Shown: one piece after another, positions 7,557 to 14,914 of the stretch
Position numbering within the stretch: position 1 is the first letter of the stretch
Layout of the letters: each line of letters begins with the position of its first letter
From: an uncultured Campylobacter sp.
GTDB lineage: Bacteria > Campylobacterota > Campylobacteria > Campylobacterales > Campylobacteraceae
NCBI RefSeq assembly: GCF_938045405.1
Contig: NZ_CALIMW010000136.1
Location: 1 to 18,076, forward strand
Direction: 5' to 3'
Length of the DNA: 18,076 nucleotides
Notes under the pieces: generated by a model
Databases searched by the model: none
The model's input: only the letters and a program-made list of their open reading frames with translations
What the model was told of the DNA's origin: nothing
Program-made: the position numbers and the translations under genes

Positions 7557-9314
7557 ATGGAATTTCAAGATATTTTCCCTTTGAAATTTAAATACTCGTT
7601 TGAGGATTACAGGTCGCTTATGAGATGTATATTGATGAAGTCTCTTTACGATAGCGACGTAAAATCCTCAAGCAGGTATCAGGGGATGTATAAGGGGAAC
7701 TATTTTAATGAATGCTGGAGCATAAAATTTGGCTTTTACAGCGGAATTTACGGTATCGTTTTACGAGAGGTAAAAGAGGATGCGGGCGTATTTGAGCTTT
7801 ATTATTTCCCCTCCGCAAATGACGAGCTGCTAGACAACGTCTCGCTTTTTGAAGCCGTTTTAGCCGGAGGGCCGGAGTTTTTAACAAAAGTGCGAAATTT
7901 CTCCGCGCACGAGGAGCTTTTAAATAACTTCTGCGTCGCTACGATCTACTTAAAACCGCAAGAGCGGGACATAGCGCTATCTTTTAAAACAAAGCTCAGA
8001 GATAGGTCGTACGCAAAGGACGGCGTCTGCGTAGAGGGCAAGCAGATCATCGCAAAAGAGGGGCTCGATAAAAATTTCCCCTGCTTTAGGGTATCGCTTG
8101 CGTTTATGAACTTTTTGCATATCGCGCTTTGTAAAATTTACGAGCCGCGCTACGAGAGCTTTGAAATTTACAAAAAAGCGGCTCGCGCCGTGATCTACGA
8201 CAAAGATCGAAATTTAAAAAGCAAAGCAGATCCGCTCTGCTGCGAAATTTTTGTAAATTTAATCTACCGCGCAGAGAGCGCGAGTGACGATCGCTTTAAA
8301 TTTAATGACAGATCTTTTAAGAAGCTGTCCGGCTCGGCAGCTTTGTCTAAATTTTTGCTACGCTTAGCCAGAGAGGATAAAAAGCAAATTTTTATGCAAG
8401 GCGGCGAGCGGCCGAATTTTTTCATTATTACTGGCTATCTGGGCTCGGGCAAGACAAAATTTATTCAAAATTTCATCGAGCATGAAACGGCGCAAAATAG
8501 ATTTACCGGCATCATCCAAAACGAGATCGGCAAAATAGGCCTCGACGGCGCGCTGCTGGACGCTAAATACGCGCTCGTAGAGATCGACGAGGGGTGCGTT
8601 TGCTGCTCTATGGCGGGGCAAATCAAGCTCGCGATCTCGCAGCTCAAGCCCAAAAAGCCCGATAGCATCGTGCTTGAAACCACCGGCGTCGCCAACCCTT
8701 TCAATATCTTAAGCGAGCTAAACGAGATAAAAGACGAGGTCAATCTATGCGCCATCGTCACCGTCGTAGATGGAGCGAATTTTTTAAATGAGCGCGGCAG
8801 ATCAAGAATAATGCTTGAGCAGATCAAGGCCGCCGACGTCATAGTGCTCAATAAAATCGATCTGATTTCGCCCGAGCAGAAGGAGCGGATACGGCAAATT
8901 TTGATCCAAAACAACCGCTGCGCCGAGATATTCGAGACGATAGGCGCCGAGCTAAATCCAAACTATCTGTTCTACCGCCAGAGCGACACCTCCTATATAG
9001 TGTCCGTCCTACTCGAGGGCAAGATGGGCGCGACGCACGAAGACGAGGGGATAGTCTCGTTTAAAAAGGACCTTCCCGAGAGCATCGATAGGCAAAATTT
9101 CATCAAATTTATGAGCGATATACCGGAAAATTTTTACCGCATAAAAGGGCTTGCGAGCTTCAAAGATGATGAGGCGCAATACGTCGTGCAGTTTGTAGGC
9201 GGCAAATTTGAGATAACGCCTTTTAGCGACCGCAAACGCTGCGATAATTTTTTGGTCTTCATCGGGCGAGGGATAGATGAAAGCGCTTTCCCGACCGAAC
9301 TTTTGAGGGCATAG
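7557..9314 (+). CDS. CobW/COG0523 metallochaperone GTPase with large N-terminal extension
   Basis: The protein has 585 residues from the ATG at 7557, or 589 from a TTG at 7545 that overlaps the MBL gene by 8 nt; residue numbers here use the longer form. Residues 1-285 match nothing I recognise. Residues 290-589 are a complete COG0523 G3E GTPase: Walker A G297-YLGSGKT304, metal motif C351-V-C353-C354, ETTGVANP at 378-385, NKID at 436-439, and a C-terminal CobW_C-like domain (RIKGLASF to FLVFIGRGID). Family members deliver Zn, Co or other metals to client enzymes with GTP hydrolysis. The immediate neighbour is a metal-dependent hydrolase exported by Tat, which must be loaded in the cytoplasm, so it is the likely client (inference). 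Confidence 0.88.
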   Translation: MEFQDIFPLKFKYSFEDYRSLMRCILMKSLYDSDVKSSSRYQGMYKGNYFNECWSIKFGFYSGIYGIVLREVKEDAGVFELYYFPSANDELLDNVSLFEAVLAGGPEFLTKVRNFSAHEELLNNFCVATIYLKPQERDIALSFKTKLRDRSYAKDGVCVEGKQIIAKEGLDKNFPCFRVSLAFMNFLHIALCKIYEPRYESFEIYKKAARAVIYDKDRNLKSKADPLCCEIFVNLIYRAESASDDRFKFNDRSFKKLSGSAALSKFLLRLAREDKKQIFMQGGERPNFFIITGYLGSGKTKFIQNFIEHETAQNRFTGIIQNEIGKIGLDGALLDAKYALVEIDEGCVCCSMAGQIKLAISQLKPKKPDSIVLETTGVANPFNILSELNEIKDEVNLCAIVTVVDGANFLNERGRSRIMLEQIKAADVIVLNKIDLISPEQKERIRQILIQNNRCAEIFETIGAELNPNYLFYRQSDTSYIVSVLLEGKMGATHEDEGIVSFKKDLPESIDRQNFIKFMSDIPENFYRIKGLASFKDDEAQYVVQFVGGKFEITPFSDRKRCDNFLVFIGRGIDESAFPTELLRA

Positions 9315-9517
9315 AGGGTAAACTTGTGTGTATTTTGAACGACGATGCGGCACGACTTTATAAAAACGATAGAATGCCGCCGCCAAACATTAAATTTAAA
9401 CGCAGTTTGGCTTGATCTTTTGCGGTAAATTTCCGGAATTTATCACTACGCTAGGATTGTATGTAATGTACAGTTTGCCATTAAAAAGTCCTTTAGGTAA
9501 TGTTTTACTTTAAAACT
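9315..9517. other. convergent intergenic region, no gene seen
   Basis: This 203-nt gap lies between the convergent CobW and epimerase genes. I see no convincing rho-independent terminator for either gene and no coding frame with family features. It is AT-rich with an imperfect palindrome around TTTCCGGAATTT (about 9427-9441). Confidence 0.5.
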
Positions 9518-10354
9518 TTATCCCAAAATATCCTCAAGCGCGGTTTTTAGATCGCTAAATTTAAAGCTAAATCCGCTCTCTATTAAGGCTTTGGGATAAA
9601 CTTTTGCGCCCTCAAGCAGTACGACGGAGCCTTCGCCAAACATCAAATTTAACGCAAATTCAGGCACTTTAAAAAACGTCGGTCGCCCTAAAACCTTGCC
9701 TAAAATTTGAGTAAATTCGCCGTTTGTGCTAGGAGTCGGCGAAACGAGATTAAAAACGCCGCTTTGGCGGTTTTGCAAGGTAAATTTAAACGCTTCCAGC
9801 AAATCCGTTACGTGAATCCAGCAAAACGCTTGCTCGCCGCTACCGAGCTTTCCGCCAAGACCGAGCTTAAACGCGGGTAGCATCTTAGCTAGCGCGCCGC
9901 CTCGACCTAGCACTACGCCTAGGCGAAATATCACCGTTTGCGTCCGCGCTTTGGCGGCCTCGCTCTCCCACTCGCATGCTAGCTCGCCCAAAAATCCGCG
10001 GTCAAATTTGACCGAGCTCTCGTCGTGGCCAAGCCCGTTTTCGTAGATGCCCACAGCCGAAGCACTGATGAGAAATGGCGGATTTTCTAGTTCGTTTATA
10101 GCGCAAACCAGCGTGCGCGTCGTCTCTATCCTGCTTGCGTGAAGCCGCTTTTTATAGGCCTCGCTCCATCTTGCGGCGATAGAAGCGCCGGCTAAATTTA
10201 TAACCGCATCGCAGCCGCCAGCAAGGTTTTTGAGCGCGTCTTTGTCGGCGTAGACAGCTCGCGGTATGGCTACGACCTCGTGACCTTGGGCTTTAAAAAA
10301 TCTGCAAAGTTCGCCGCCGATAAATCCGCTTGCGCCGTTTACGGCTATTTTCAT
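9518..10354 (-). CDS. NAD-dependent epimerase/dehydratase family protein, TIGR01777 (YfcH-like)
   Basis: This 278-residue protein has a Rossmann fold at the N-terminus (MKIAVNGASGFIGGEL; GASGFIG dinucleotide loop at residues 7-13). It also shows the TIGR01777/SDR39U1-type features GCDAVINLAGASIAARWSEAYKKRLHASRIETTRTL and the C-terminal DUF1731-like segment (PEFALNLMFGEG..VLLEGAKVYPKALIESGFSFKFSDLKTALEDIL). The length is normal for the family. The start at 10354 is chosen because the Rossmann strand begins there and AAGG lies about 8 nt upstream; the open frame extends 14 codons further but carries no domain. Substrate and physiological role are unknown for the family. It stands alone downstream of nrdA, 226 nt away. 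Confidence 0.9.
   Translation of the reverse strand: MKIAVNGASGFIGGELCRFFKAQGHEVVAIPRAVYADKDALKNLAGGCDAVINLAGASIAARWSEAYKKRLHASRIETTRTLVCAINELENPPFLISASAVGIYENGLGHDESSVKFDRGFLGELACEWESEAAKARTQTVIFRLGVVLGRGGALAKMLPAFKLGLGGKLGSGEQAFCWIHVTDLLEAFKFTLQNRQSGVFNLVSPTPSTNGEFTQILGKVLGRPTFFKVPEFALNLMFGEGSVVLLEGAKVYPKALIESGFSFKFSDLKTALEDILG
9999..10014. repeat. 16-bp perfect palindrome CGGTCAAATTTGACCG
   Basis: This self-complementary 16-mer lies inside the epimerase coding region. It shares the TCAAATTTGA core with sites at 10392-10403 and 10460-10469. It may be a genome-wide Campylobacter word rather than a specific site. Confidence 0.6.
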
Positions 10355-10391
10355 ATTTTGCCTTTTTGATAAATTTGCTTTGATGCGTACG

Positions 10392-10403
10392 GTCAAATTT
10401 GAC
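10392..10403. repeat. 12-bp perfect palindrome GTCAAATTTGAC
   Basis: The palindrome lies about 38 nt upstream of the epimerase start and has the same core as the palindromes at 9999 and 10460. It could be an operator for the epimerase gene, but the word is common in this genome type. Confidence 0.55.
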
Positions 10404-10461
10404 GCGACGCAGGGTTAAATTTGGCGTTAAATTTAATGCCCGAAGTCAAGCCGTTTCGCTC

Positions 10462-10504
10462 AAATTTGACGGCAAAACGAGGGCTTAAATTTGCCGTCAA
10501 ATTT
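10462..10504. repeat. 15-bp perfect inverted repeat downstream of nrdA
   Basis: AAATTTGACGGCAAA at 10462-10476 and TTTGCCGTCAAATTT at 10490-10504 are exact reverse complements with a 13-nt loop. It can fold on either strand. It lies 77 nt past the nrdA stop, where a terminator is expected, but no U-run follows the stem on the minus strand, so it is not a classical intrinsic terminator. It may be a processing or pausing hairpin. Confidence 0.65.
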
Positions 10505-10580
10505 ACTTTCTAAAATACTCTTTCACGCCATTTTCGCCATCTATCTGCGAGCGTAAATTTTCTAGCGCGGCGAATAAATT
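10503..10580 (-). pseudogene. in-frame open remnant after the nrdA stop
   Basis: Directly after the nrdA TAA, in the same frame, 24-25 codons stay open and read naturally as protein (FAALENLRSQIDGENGVKEYF then RK and TAA at 10505-10503). There is no in-frame ATG, and NrdA already ends with its expected CxxC tail. This may be the C-terminal remnant of a lost gene, or chance. Confidence 0.25.
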
Positions 10581-12953
10581 TTACTGACACCCCTCGCACT
10601 CGATCGAACGATCCGCGACGTTGTTTAGCTTCTCGCTATCGGGGCTTTCGGAGCGTAGATAGTAAGTCGATTTTAGCCCGAGCTGCCATGCAAGCGTGTA
10701 AATTTCGCTCAGATAGCCGCCGCTAGCTTTGTCTAGGCTCATAAAAATATTTAGGCTCTGACCTTGATCGATCCATTTTTGGCGGATGGCGCCTGCTTTT
10801 ACGAGCAGGCGCTGATCGAGCTCGTATGCAGGTACGTACGCCTGCCACGTTTTTGGACTTAAATTCGGCACGACGACCGGGATCATGCCGCTTAGGTTGT
10901 GCTCAAACCATTTGCGCTTATACACCGGCTCGATCGTCTGCGTGGTGCCTACGAGTATGCTGATACTGGATGTCGGCGCGATCGCCATCAGGTAGCCGTT
11001 TCGCATGCCGTCGCGCTTTACTTTCTCGCGCAGCCCGTCCCAATCGCAGCTGCTCTGTTCAAAAAGCCCGCCGCGCTTAACGAGCGCTTTGGCGTTTTCG
11101 TTCGCTAAATCGATCGGGAAAATTCCTTCGCTCCATTTTGAGCCCGCAAAATCAGGGTATTTGCCCTTTTCTACGGCTAAATTTGAGCTTGCCTTGATCG
11201 CGTTAAAACTCACGTTTTCCATTATTCTATCGATCAGCTCGAAGTGCTCGTAGCTGCCCCACTTCACGCCGCGCTCGGCCAGCATCTGCGCTTCGCCCAT
11301 TACGCCGAGCCCTATCGCGCGCGTTTTTAGATTGGTGTGTTTGACCTTGGCGTGCGGGTAAAAATTTAGATCGATGACGTTATCGAGCATCCTCACGGCG
11401 ATCGGCATCACGCGAGCTATCTCCTCGCGGCTGTTGATTTTGCTTAAATTTACGCTTGCGAGGTTACAAACCGCCGTCGCGCCCTCGCTGCAGCCTTTTT
11501 CTACGATAAAAATTTCTTTGCCGCCCAGCGTGTCTAGCGCGGTGATCTTTTTCGCCTTTTTTACGATGCCCGCGTCGGTTCTTACATCTTCGTTTTCCTC
11601 AAATAGCTTCTCGCTGCCGCCAGCGAAAACGACTTTGATTTTGTAGTGGTTCGGCGCCGTGTTTTGAAAGATCTCCGTGCATAAATTTGAGCTTCTGATT
11701 AAGCCTTGATGCGCGTTTGGATTGATGCGGTTGGCGTTATCTTTGAAGCACAAAAAGGGCATGCCGGTCTCAAAATAGCTCGTTAAAATTTTCTTCCAAA
11801 GCTCCTTTGCCAGGATGGTGGATTTTGAAATTTTATCATCGGCCTCGTACTGCTCGTAGCGCGCCTGAAATTCCGCGCCATATAGATCGCTCAGATCGCT
11901 TACTTCTGCAGGATCGAATAGCGTCCACTTGCCGCCGCTTTGAAGCCTTTTCATAAACAGATCGTTTATCCACAGCGCGGGGAAAATTTCATGCGCGCGG
12001 CGCCTCTCCTCGCCCGAGTTTTTGCGCAGATCGAGGAAGTCGCTCACGTCCATGTGCCACGGCTCGATATACACGGCGATAGCACCTTTGCGCGTGCCCA
12101 GCTGATCGACGGCTACGGCGATGTCGTTCGTGATCTTTAAAAACGGGATGATACCGCCCGCGGCGTTTTTGTGCCCGTCGATGCTGCCGCCCATCGCGCG
12201 CACCTTGCACCAGTCCCAGCCGATACCGCCGCCAAATTTGCTTAGAAGCGCCATCTCCTTGTAACTATCGAAAATTCCTTCGATATTATCGGGCGTGGAG
12301 CCCACGTAGCAGCTGCTTAGCTGATGTCGCGTCGTGCGGGCATTTGAGAGCGTCGGAGTAGCCAGCATGACTTCAAATTTAGATATAAGATCGTAAAATT
12401 TTTTCGCCCAGCTCTGGCAGTCAAGCTCGTTTTGCGCAAGGAACATCGCGATCGCCATAAACATCTGCTGCGGAAGCTCGATCGGCGCGCCGCTTTTATC
12501 TTTGATGAGGTAGCGATCGTAAAGCGTCTTGATGCCGAGGTAGTTAAACTGCAAATCGCGCTGCGGCTGCAAATAAGAATTTAGATCTTCCAGGTCGTAT
12601 TTTTCCTTTAAGCCGAGCATTATACGGCCCGCCGCCTCGCCGCGAGCGAAGTAATCCCTCAGGCTGTTGTAGCCGCTAAAGCCCGTTACTTTGTGATATA
12701 GATCGTATAAAAATAACCGCGCGGCGACGAAAGTCCAGTTCGGGCGGTCCACGTCGATCTTCTCGACCGCGGTTTTGATGAGGGTTTGCTGGATCTCCTC
12801 CGTGGTGATCATATCGCGAAACTGGATCTTTGCGTCCACCTCAAGCTCGCTAAGGCTTACGTTTTCCAGCCCCTCCACTGCCTCGCTCGTGTACTTTTTG
12901 ATCTTGCTTACGTCAAGTTCCTCGGTTCTGCCGTTACGTTTGATTACTTTCAT
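10581..12953 (-). CDS. nrdA: ribonucleoside-diphosphate reductase large (alpha) subunit, class Ia
   Basis: This enzyme reduces ribonucleoside diphosphates to deoxyribonucleotides in complex with NrdB, supplying DNA synthesis. The 790 residues begin with an ATP-cone (MKVIKRNGRTEELDVSKIKK, about residues 1-90), the allosteric activity site. The catalytic barrel has N423, thiyl-radical C425 and E427 in NLCTE, the redox pair C215 (SSCYVG) and C496 (VCNLASVNL), and the radical-transfer tyrosines Y764-Y765. The tail ends C786-E-G-C789-Q, the CxxC that passes reducing equivalents from thioredoxin. All key residues are present and length is usual for the bacterial class Ia form. AAGGA lies 6 nt before the ATG. 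NrdB is not adjacent in this window. The leader contains a TATAAT promoter and hairpins. Confidence 0.97.
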   Translation of the reverse strand: MKVIKRNGRTEELDVSKIKKYTSEAVEGLENVSLSELEVDAKIQFRDMITTEEIQQTLIKTAVEKIDVDRPNWTFVAARLFLYDLYHKVTGFSGYNSLRDYFARGEAAGRIMLGLKEKYDLEDLNSYLQPQRDLQFNYLGIKTLYDRYLIKDKSGAPIELPQQMFMAIAMFLAQNELDCQSWAKKFYDLISKFEVMLATPTLSNARTTRHQLSSCYVGSTPDNIEGIFDSYKEMALLSKFGGGIGWDWCKVRAMGGSIDGHKNAAGGIIPFLKITNDIAVAVDQLGTRKGAIAVYIEPWHMDVSDFLDLRKNSGEERRRAHEIFPALWINDLFMKRLQSGGKWTLFDPAEVSDLSDLYGAEFQARYEQYEADDKISKSTILAKELWKKILTSYFETGMPFLCFKDNANRINPNAHQGLIRSSNLCTEIFQNTAPNHYKIKVVFAGGSEKLFEENEDVRTDAGIVKKAKKITALDTLGGKEIFIVEKGCSEGATAVCNLASVNLSKINSREEIARVMPIAVRMLDNVIDLNFYPHAKVKHTNLKTRAIGLGVMGEAQMLAERGVKWGSYEHFELIDRIMENVSFNAIKASSNLAVEKGKYPDFAGSKWSEGIFPIDLANENAKALVKRGGLFEQSSCDWDGLREKVKRDGMRNGYLMAIAPTSSISILVGTTQTIEPVYKRKWFEHNLSGMIPVVVPNLSPKTWQAYVPAYELDQRLLVKAGAIRQKWIDQGQSLNIFMSLDKASGGYLSEIYTLAWQLGLKSTYYLRSESPDSEKLNNVADRSIECEGCQ

Positions 12954-13022
12954 ATCGTTCCTTGAAATTTAAAAATGCAAATTTAGCGTTAGTTTCCCAA
13001 TATAAAATACGTCGTCAAAAGA

Positions 13023-13054
13023 GGCGGCGTAATAAATGCCGCTCATAATCCGCC
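13023..13054 (-). promoter_or_regulatory. alternative hairpins in the nrdA 5' leader
   Basis: The segment GGCGGC at 13023-13028 can pair either with GCCGC at 13038-13042 or with CCGCC at 13050-13054. On the nrdA transcript the stem ends in GCCGCC followed by UCUUUU, resembling a weak attenuator. It lies 70-100 nt before the nrdA start. Confidence 0.35.
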
Positions 13055-13093
13055 GTCTTTTAAATTTACGCTAGCTGCGCTGCAAAAGCGCGC

Positions 13094-13099
13094 ATTATA
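13094..13099 (-). promoter_or_regulatory. -10 box of nrdA promoter
   Basis: On the minus strand TATAAT is preceded by AATTTTGGC, the T-rich upstream tract typical of Campylobacter sigma70 promoters. It would give a leader of about 130 nt before nrdA. No good -35 is visible. Confidence 0.5.
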
Positions 13100-13163
13100 G
13101 CCAAAATTGCTTAAGCCTATCTGTCATTATTTTGGCTTATAGATTTTAAAATTTAACGAAGCG

Positions 13164-13210
13164 GGCGGCAATGATGCAGTAAAATTCGAGCGAAATTTTA
13201 TGGCGCCGCC
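13164..13210. repeat. composite inverted repeat in the nrdA upstream gap
   Basis: Outer arms GGCGGC (13164-13169) and GCCGCC (13205-13210) enclose inner arms TAAAATT (13180-13186) and AATTTTA (13194-13200) around a 7-nt loop. No gene overlaps it. It lies downstream of the DUF945 terminator and upstream of the nrdA promoter. Confidence 0.4.
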
Positions 13211-13276
13211 ACGGAATTTTGTAGGTAAAAATTTGCGCGGAGTTTTGCGAAATTCTGCGCCGAAAAAGTAGGAAAC

Positions 13277-13321
13277 AAAAAAAAGCTTTGCGAACAGGTT
13301 TAAAATCCTCCCGCAAAGCTT
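13277..13321 (-). terminator. rho-independent terminator of the DUF945-like gene
   Basis: On the minus strand the arms AAGCTTTGCG and CGCAAAGCTT (13312-13321 and 13283-13292 on the plus strand) form a 10-bp stem that can extend with AGG/CCT. It runs directly into eight U residues (A-run at 13277-13284). It lies 6 nt past the stop codon. Confidence 0.85.
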
Positions 13322-13327
13322 AAGAAT

Positions 13328-14776
13328 TTAGTTGCGCGGTAGCGGGATAGGCTTTCCGTTTAAGATCATAGAGTTGCTTGCCTTATCGAAGCTAAACTCC
13401 ATCTTAACTCCATCTCCGTCTGGCTTAAGAAACTGCGAGCCGTAAACTTCAGCCATCGGCGCAAAATCGCGCAAGCTGTCATAAGGTGATAGGAAGTCCG
13501 TAATGGTCGTATTTATCGTAGCTTTGCCGTCCAAGCTCATGCGCTTAAAAAGCTGCGTCTCGTCGATGTAGCCGCCTACTAGCGCGCTTGCGTTAAAAGC
13601 AAATTTCTTGCCGAGGCTATTTTCAAACGAAAAATCATTCACGTTGATTTTCATATCATCTTTTAGCAGCTTCATAAAAAGCTCTTTATTTTCCGCTAAT
13701 TTTTCGCCTTCTTGTGGATTTGAGATAACAGACAGATATTTTTCGAAAAGTGCGGCGCTAAAGCTGGTATCGACGCCTAAATGGATGTTTCGCACTAGCA
13801 CATCGGCGATTTTTAGGCTTTGGGCTTTATCGCTTTCGTTGAAATTTAAAATTCCATCTTTTACGCGGTAGCTACCTTCCGTGCTCATATCCGTAACTAC
13901 GACGAAGCGCTGTTTATCTACAGTTACGACGAGCTCTTTTGTGCTGCCTGCAAAATCTATGTCATTCAAAAAGAGCTTAGTTATATTATCGTCTAGATCT
14001 TGGATGCCGTTTTTAAAGTTTGCCTCATAGATAAGATCCTTTATATCAAGACCCGAATCCTTGCCGTCGTCTATAAAAATTTCACCGATTTTAAAGCCCA
14101 AGGCTTTTATCGTTTTGCCGCTCATATCGCTCGTGCCGTTTAGGCTAAGGCCTGCAAGACGTCCTATTCCGCCATCTTCGAGCACATTTATATCGGCTAG
14201 CTTTGCGCTAAATTTAACCTCTGTAGGTCCGTAGTTTAGATGCGTGCTAAGCGGCGCGTCAGTCTTAAACAGCTTCTTGCAAGGCTCCGCGTAATATGGC
14301 GTCTTAATCGTTAAAATTCCGTCGCTCTCAAATCCATCCGCAGCGTTTTTTACGCTATGCTTAATAGTGTAGTCGTAGCGAAAAGCAAAATCCTCCGGGA
14401 AAATTTTAGCAGGATCTGGCTCGTCCGTATCGTTGCTATCTTGCGCGCCTGCTTTTTCCTTTAGCTTGCTAAAGCCTTCAGCAAGGCTTTTTTGTAGTTT
14501 CTCTTTTTTTACTACGCCTTCGATAAAGCCGCTTGAGTTGCTATCTCCAGGATAAAATTTAGCGCTTTTAGTCTCGAAAATTTCGTTTCTAGCGATAAAT
14601 TCCGCAATCTGCTGCTCAATCGCGGCGCTGGCACTCTTGCCGACCGCACCGTCAACCGTTTTGGTTATGCTATCGTTTACACTTTTAGCTACTCCCGTTT
14701 TGGCGTCCTTCGTCGCCACAAAAACGCCCGCTATAAGCGCTACGATGAGCACTAAAGCCGCGATGATCTTTTTCAT
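13328..14776 (-). CDS. DUF945 (YdgA-like) family protein, exported or membrane-anchored
   Basis: The product has 482 residues from the ATG at 14776. GGAG lies 5 nt upstream of that ATG; another ATG directly before it (14779) is possible, but its spacing of 2 nt is too short. An N-terminal hydrophobic segment (KKIIAALVLIVALIAGVFVATK) acts as signal or anchor, placing the large domain in the periplasm. The body is a long series of beta-strand-like repeats with conserved-looking phrases (DGILTIKTPYYAEPCKKLF, LSTHLNYGPTEVKFSAKL, LKIADVLVRNIHLGVDTS, LVGGYIDE), matching the DUF945 family typified by E. coli YdgA, whose function is not established. The gene is monocistronic with its own terminator and is divergent from pyrG. 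Confidence 0.8.
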   Translation of the reverse strand: MKKIIAALVLIVALIAGVFVATKDAKTGVAKSVNDSITKTVDGAVGKSASAAIEQQIAEFIARNEIFETKSAKFYPGDSNSSGFIEGVVKKEKLQKSLAEGFSKLKEKAGAQDSNDTDEPDPAKIFPEDFAFRYDYTIKHSVKNAADGFESDGILTIKTPYYAEPCKKLFKTDAPLSTHLNYGPTEVKFSAKLADINVLEDGGIGRLAGLSLNGTSDMSGKTIKALGFKIGEIFIDDGKDSGLDIKDLIYEANFKNGIQDLDDNITKLFLNDIDFAGSTKELVVTVDKQRFVVVTDMSTEGSYRVKDGILNFNESDKAQSLKIADVLVRNIHLGVDTSFSAALFEKYLSVISNPQEGEKLAENKELFMKLLKDDMKINVNDFSFENSLGKKFAFNASALVGGYIDETQLFKRMSLDGKATINTTITDFLSPYDSLRDFAPMAEVYGSQFLKPDGDGVKMEFSFDKASNSMILNGKPIPLPRN

Positions 14777-14876
14777 CATCTCTCCTTTAAATTTAAAATT
14801 TATTTGGGTGCGTATTTTGCCGTAAATTTCTAAAATTTTCAAATTCTAGCTTAGTGTGCTTTAACCTAAAAGAAGT

Positions 14877-14882
14877 TATAAT
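14877..14882 (+). promoter_or_regulatory. -10 box of the pyrG promoter
   Basis: TATAAT lies 32 nt before the pyrG start, with AGGA at 14905-14908 as ribosome site. No good -35 is visible. It lies in the 138-nt divergent region between the DUF945-like gene and pyrG. Confidence 0.6.
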
Positions 14883-14914
14883 CGCGGCATTAATATCAAA
14901 ATTTAGGAAAACTT

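Larger units (their letters stand above)
12954..13327. other. nrdA leader/promoter region and DUF945 terminator
   Basis: This 374-nt gap contains no supported gene. From left to right it holds the nrdA ribosome site (AAGGA on the minus strand at 12959-12963), a weaker -10-like TATATT (minus, 12999-13004), GC-rich leader hairpins (13023-13054), a TATAAT promoter (minus, 13094-13099), a composite inverted repeat (13164-13210) and the terminator of the DUF945-like gene (13277-13321). Confidence 0.6.

Noticed and set aside
9009..9386. 125-residue minus-strand frame antisense to the CobW 3' end
   Set aside because: It lies almost entirely opposite the conserved CobW C-terminal domain and has basic, low-complexity content typical of an antisense shadow.
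9326..9415. 29-residue plus-strand frame starting at GTG after the CobW stop
   Set aside because: There is a weak GAGG upstream but no recognisable protein content. It is short and AT-rich with no conserved features, so most likely chance.
10355..10396. 14-codon upstream extension of the epimerase gene
   Set aside because: The Rossmann strand begins at the ATG at 10354, which has its own AAGG; the extension has no domain and no better ribosome site.
10462..10504. 15-bp inverted repeat as a classical nrdA terminator
   Set aside because: No U-run follows the stem on the minus strand, so it does not meet the intrinsic terminator pattern.
14777..14842. 22-codon upstream extension of the DUF945-like gene
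   Set aside because: AGGAG lies just before the internal ATGs at 14779 and 14776, and the signal/anchor segment begins there; the extension would bury it.
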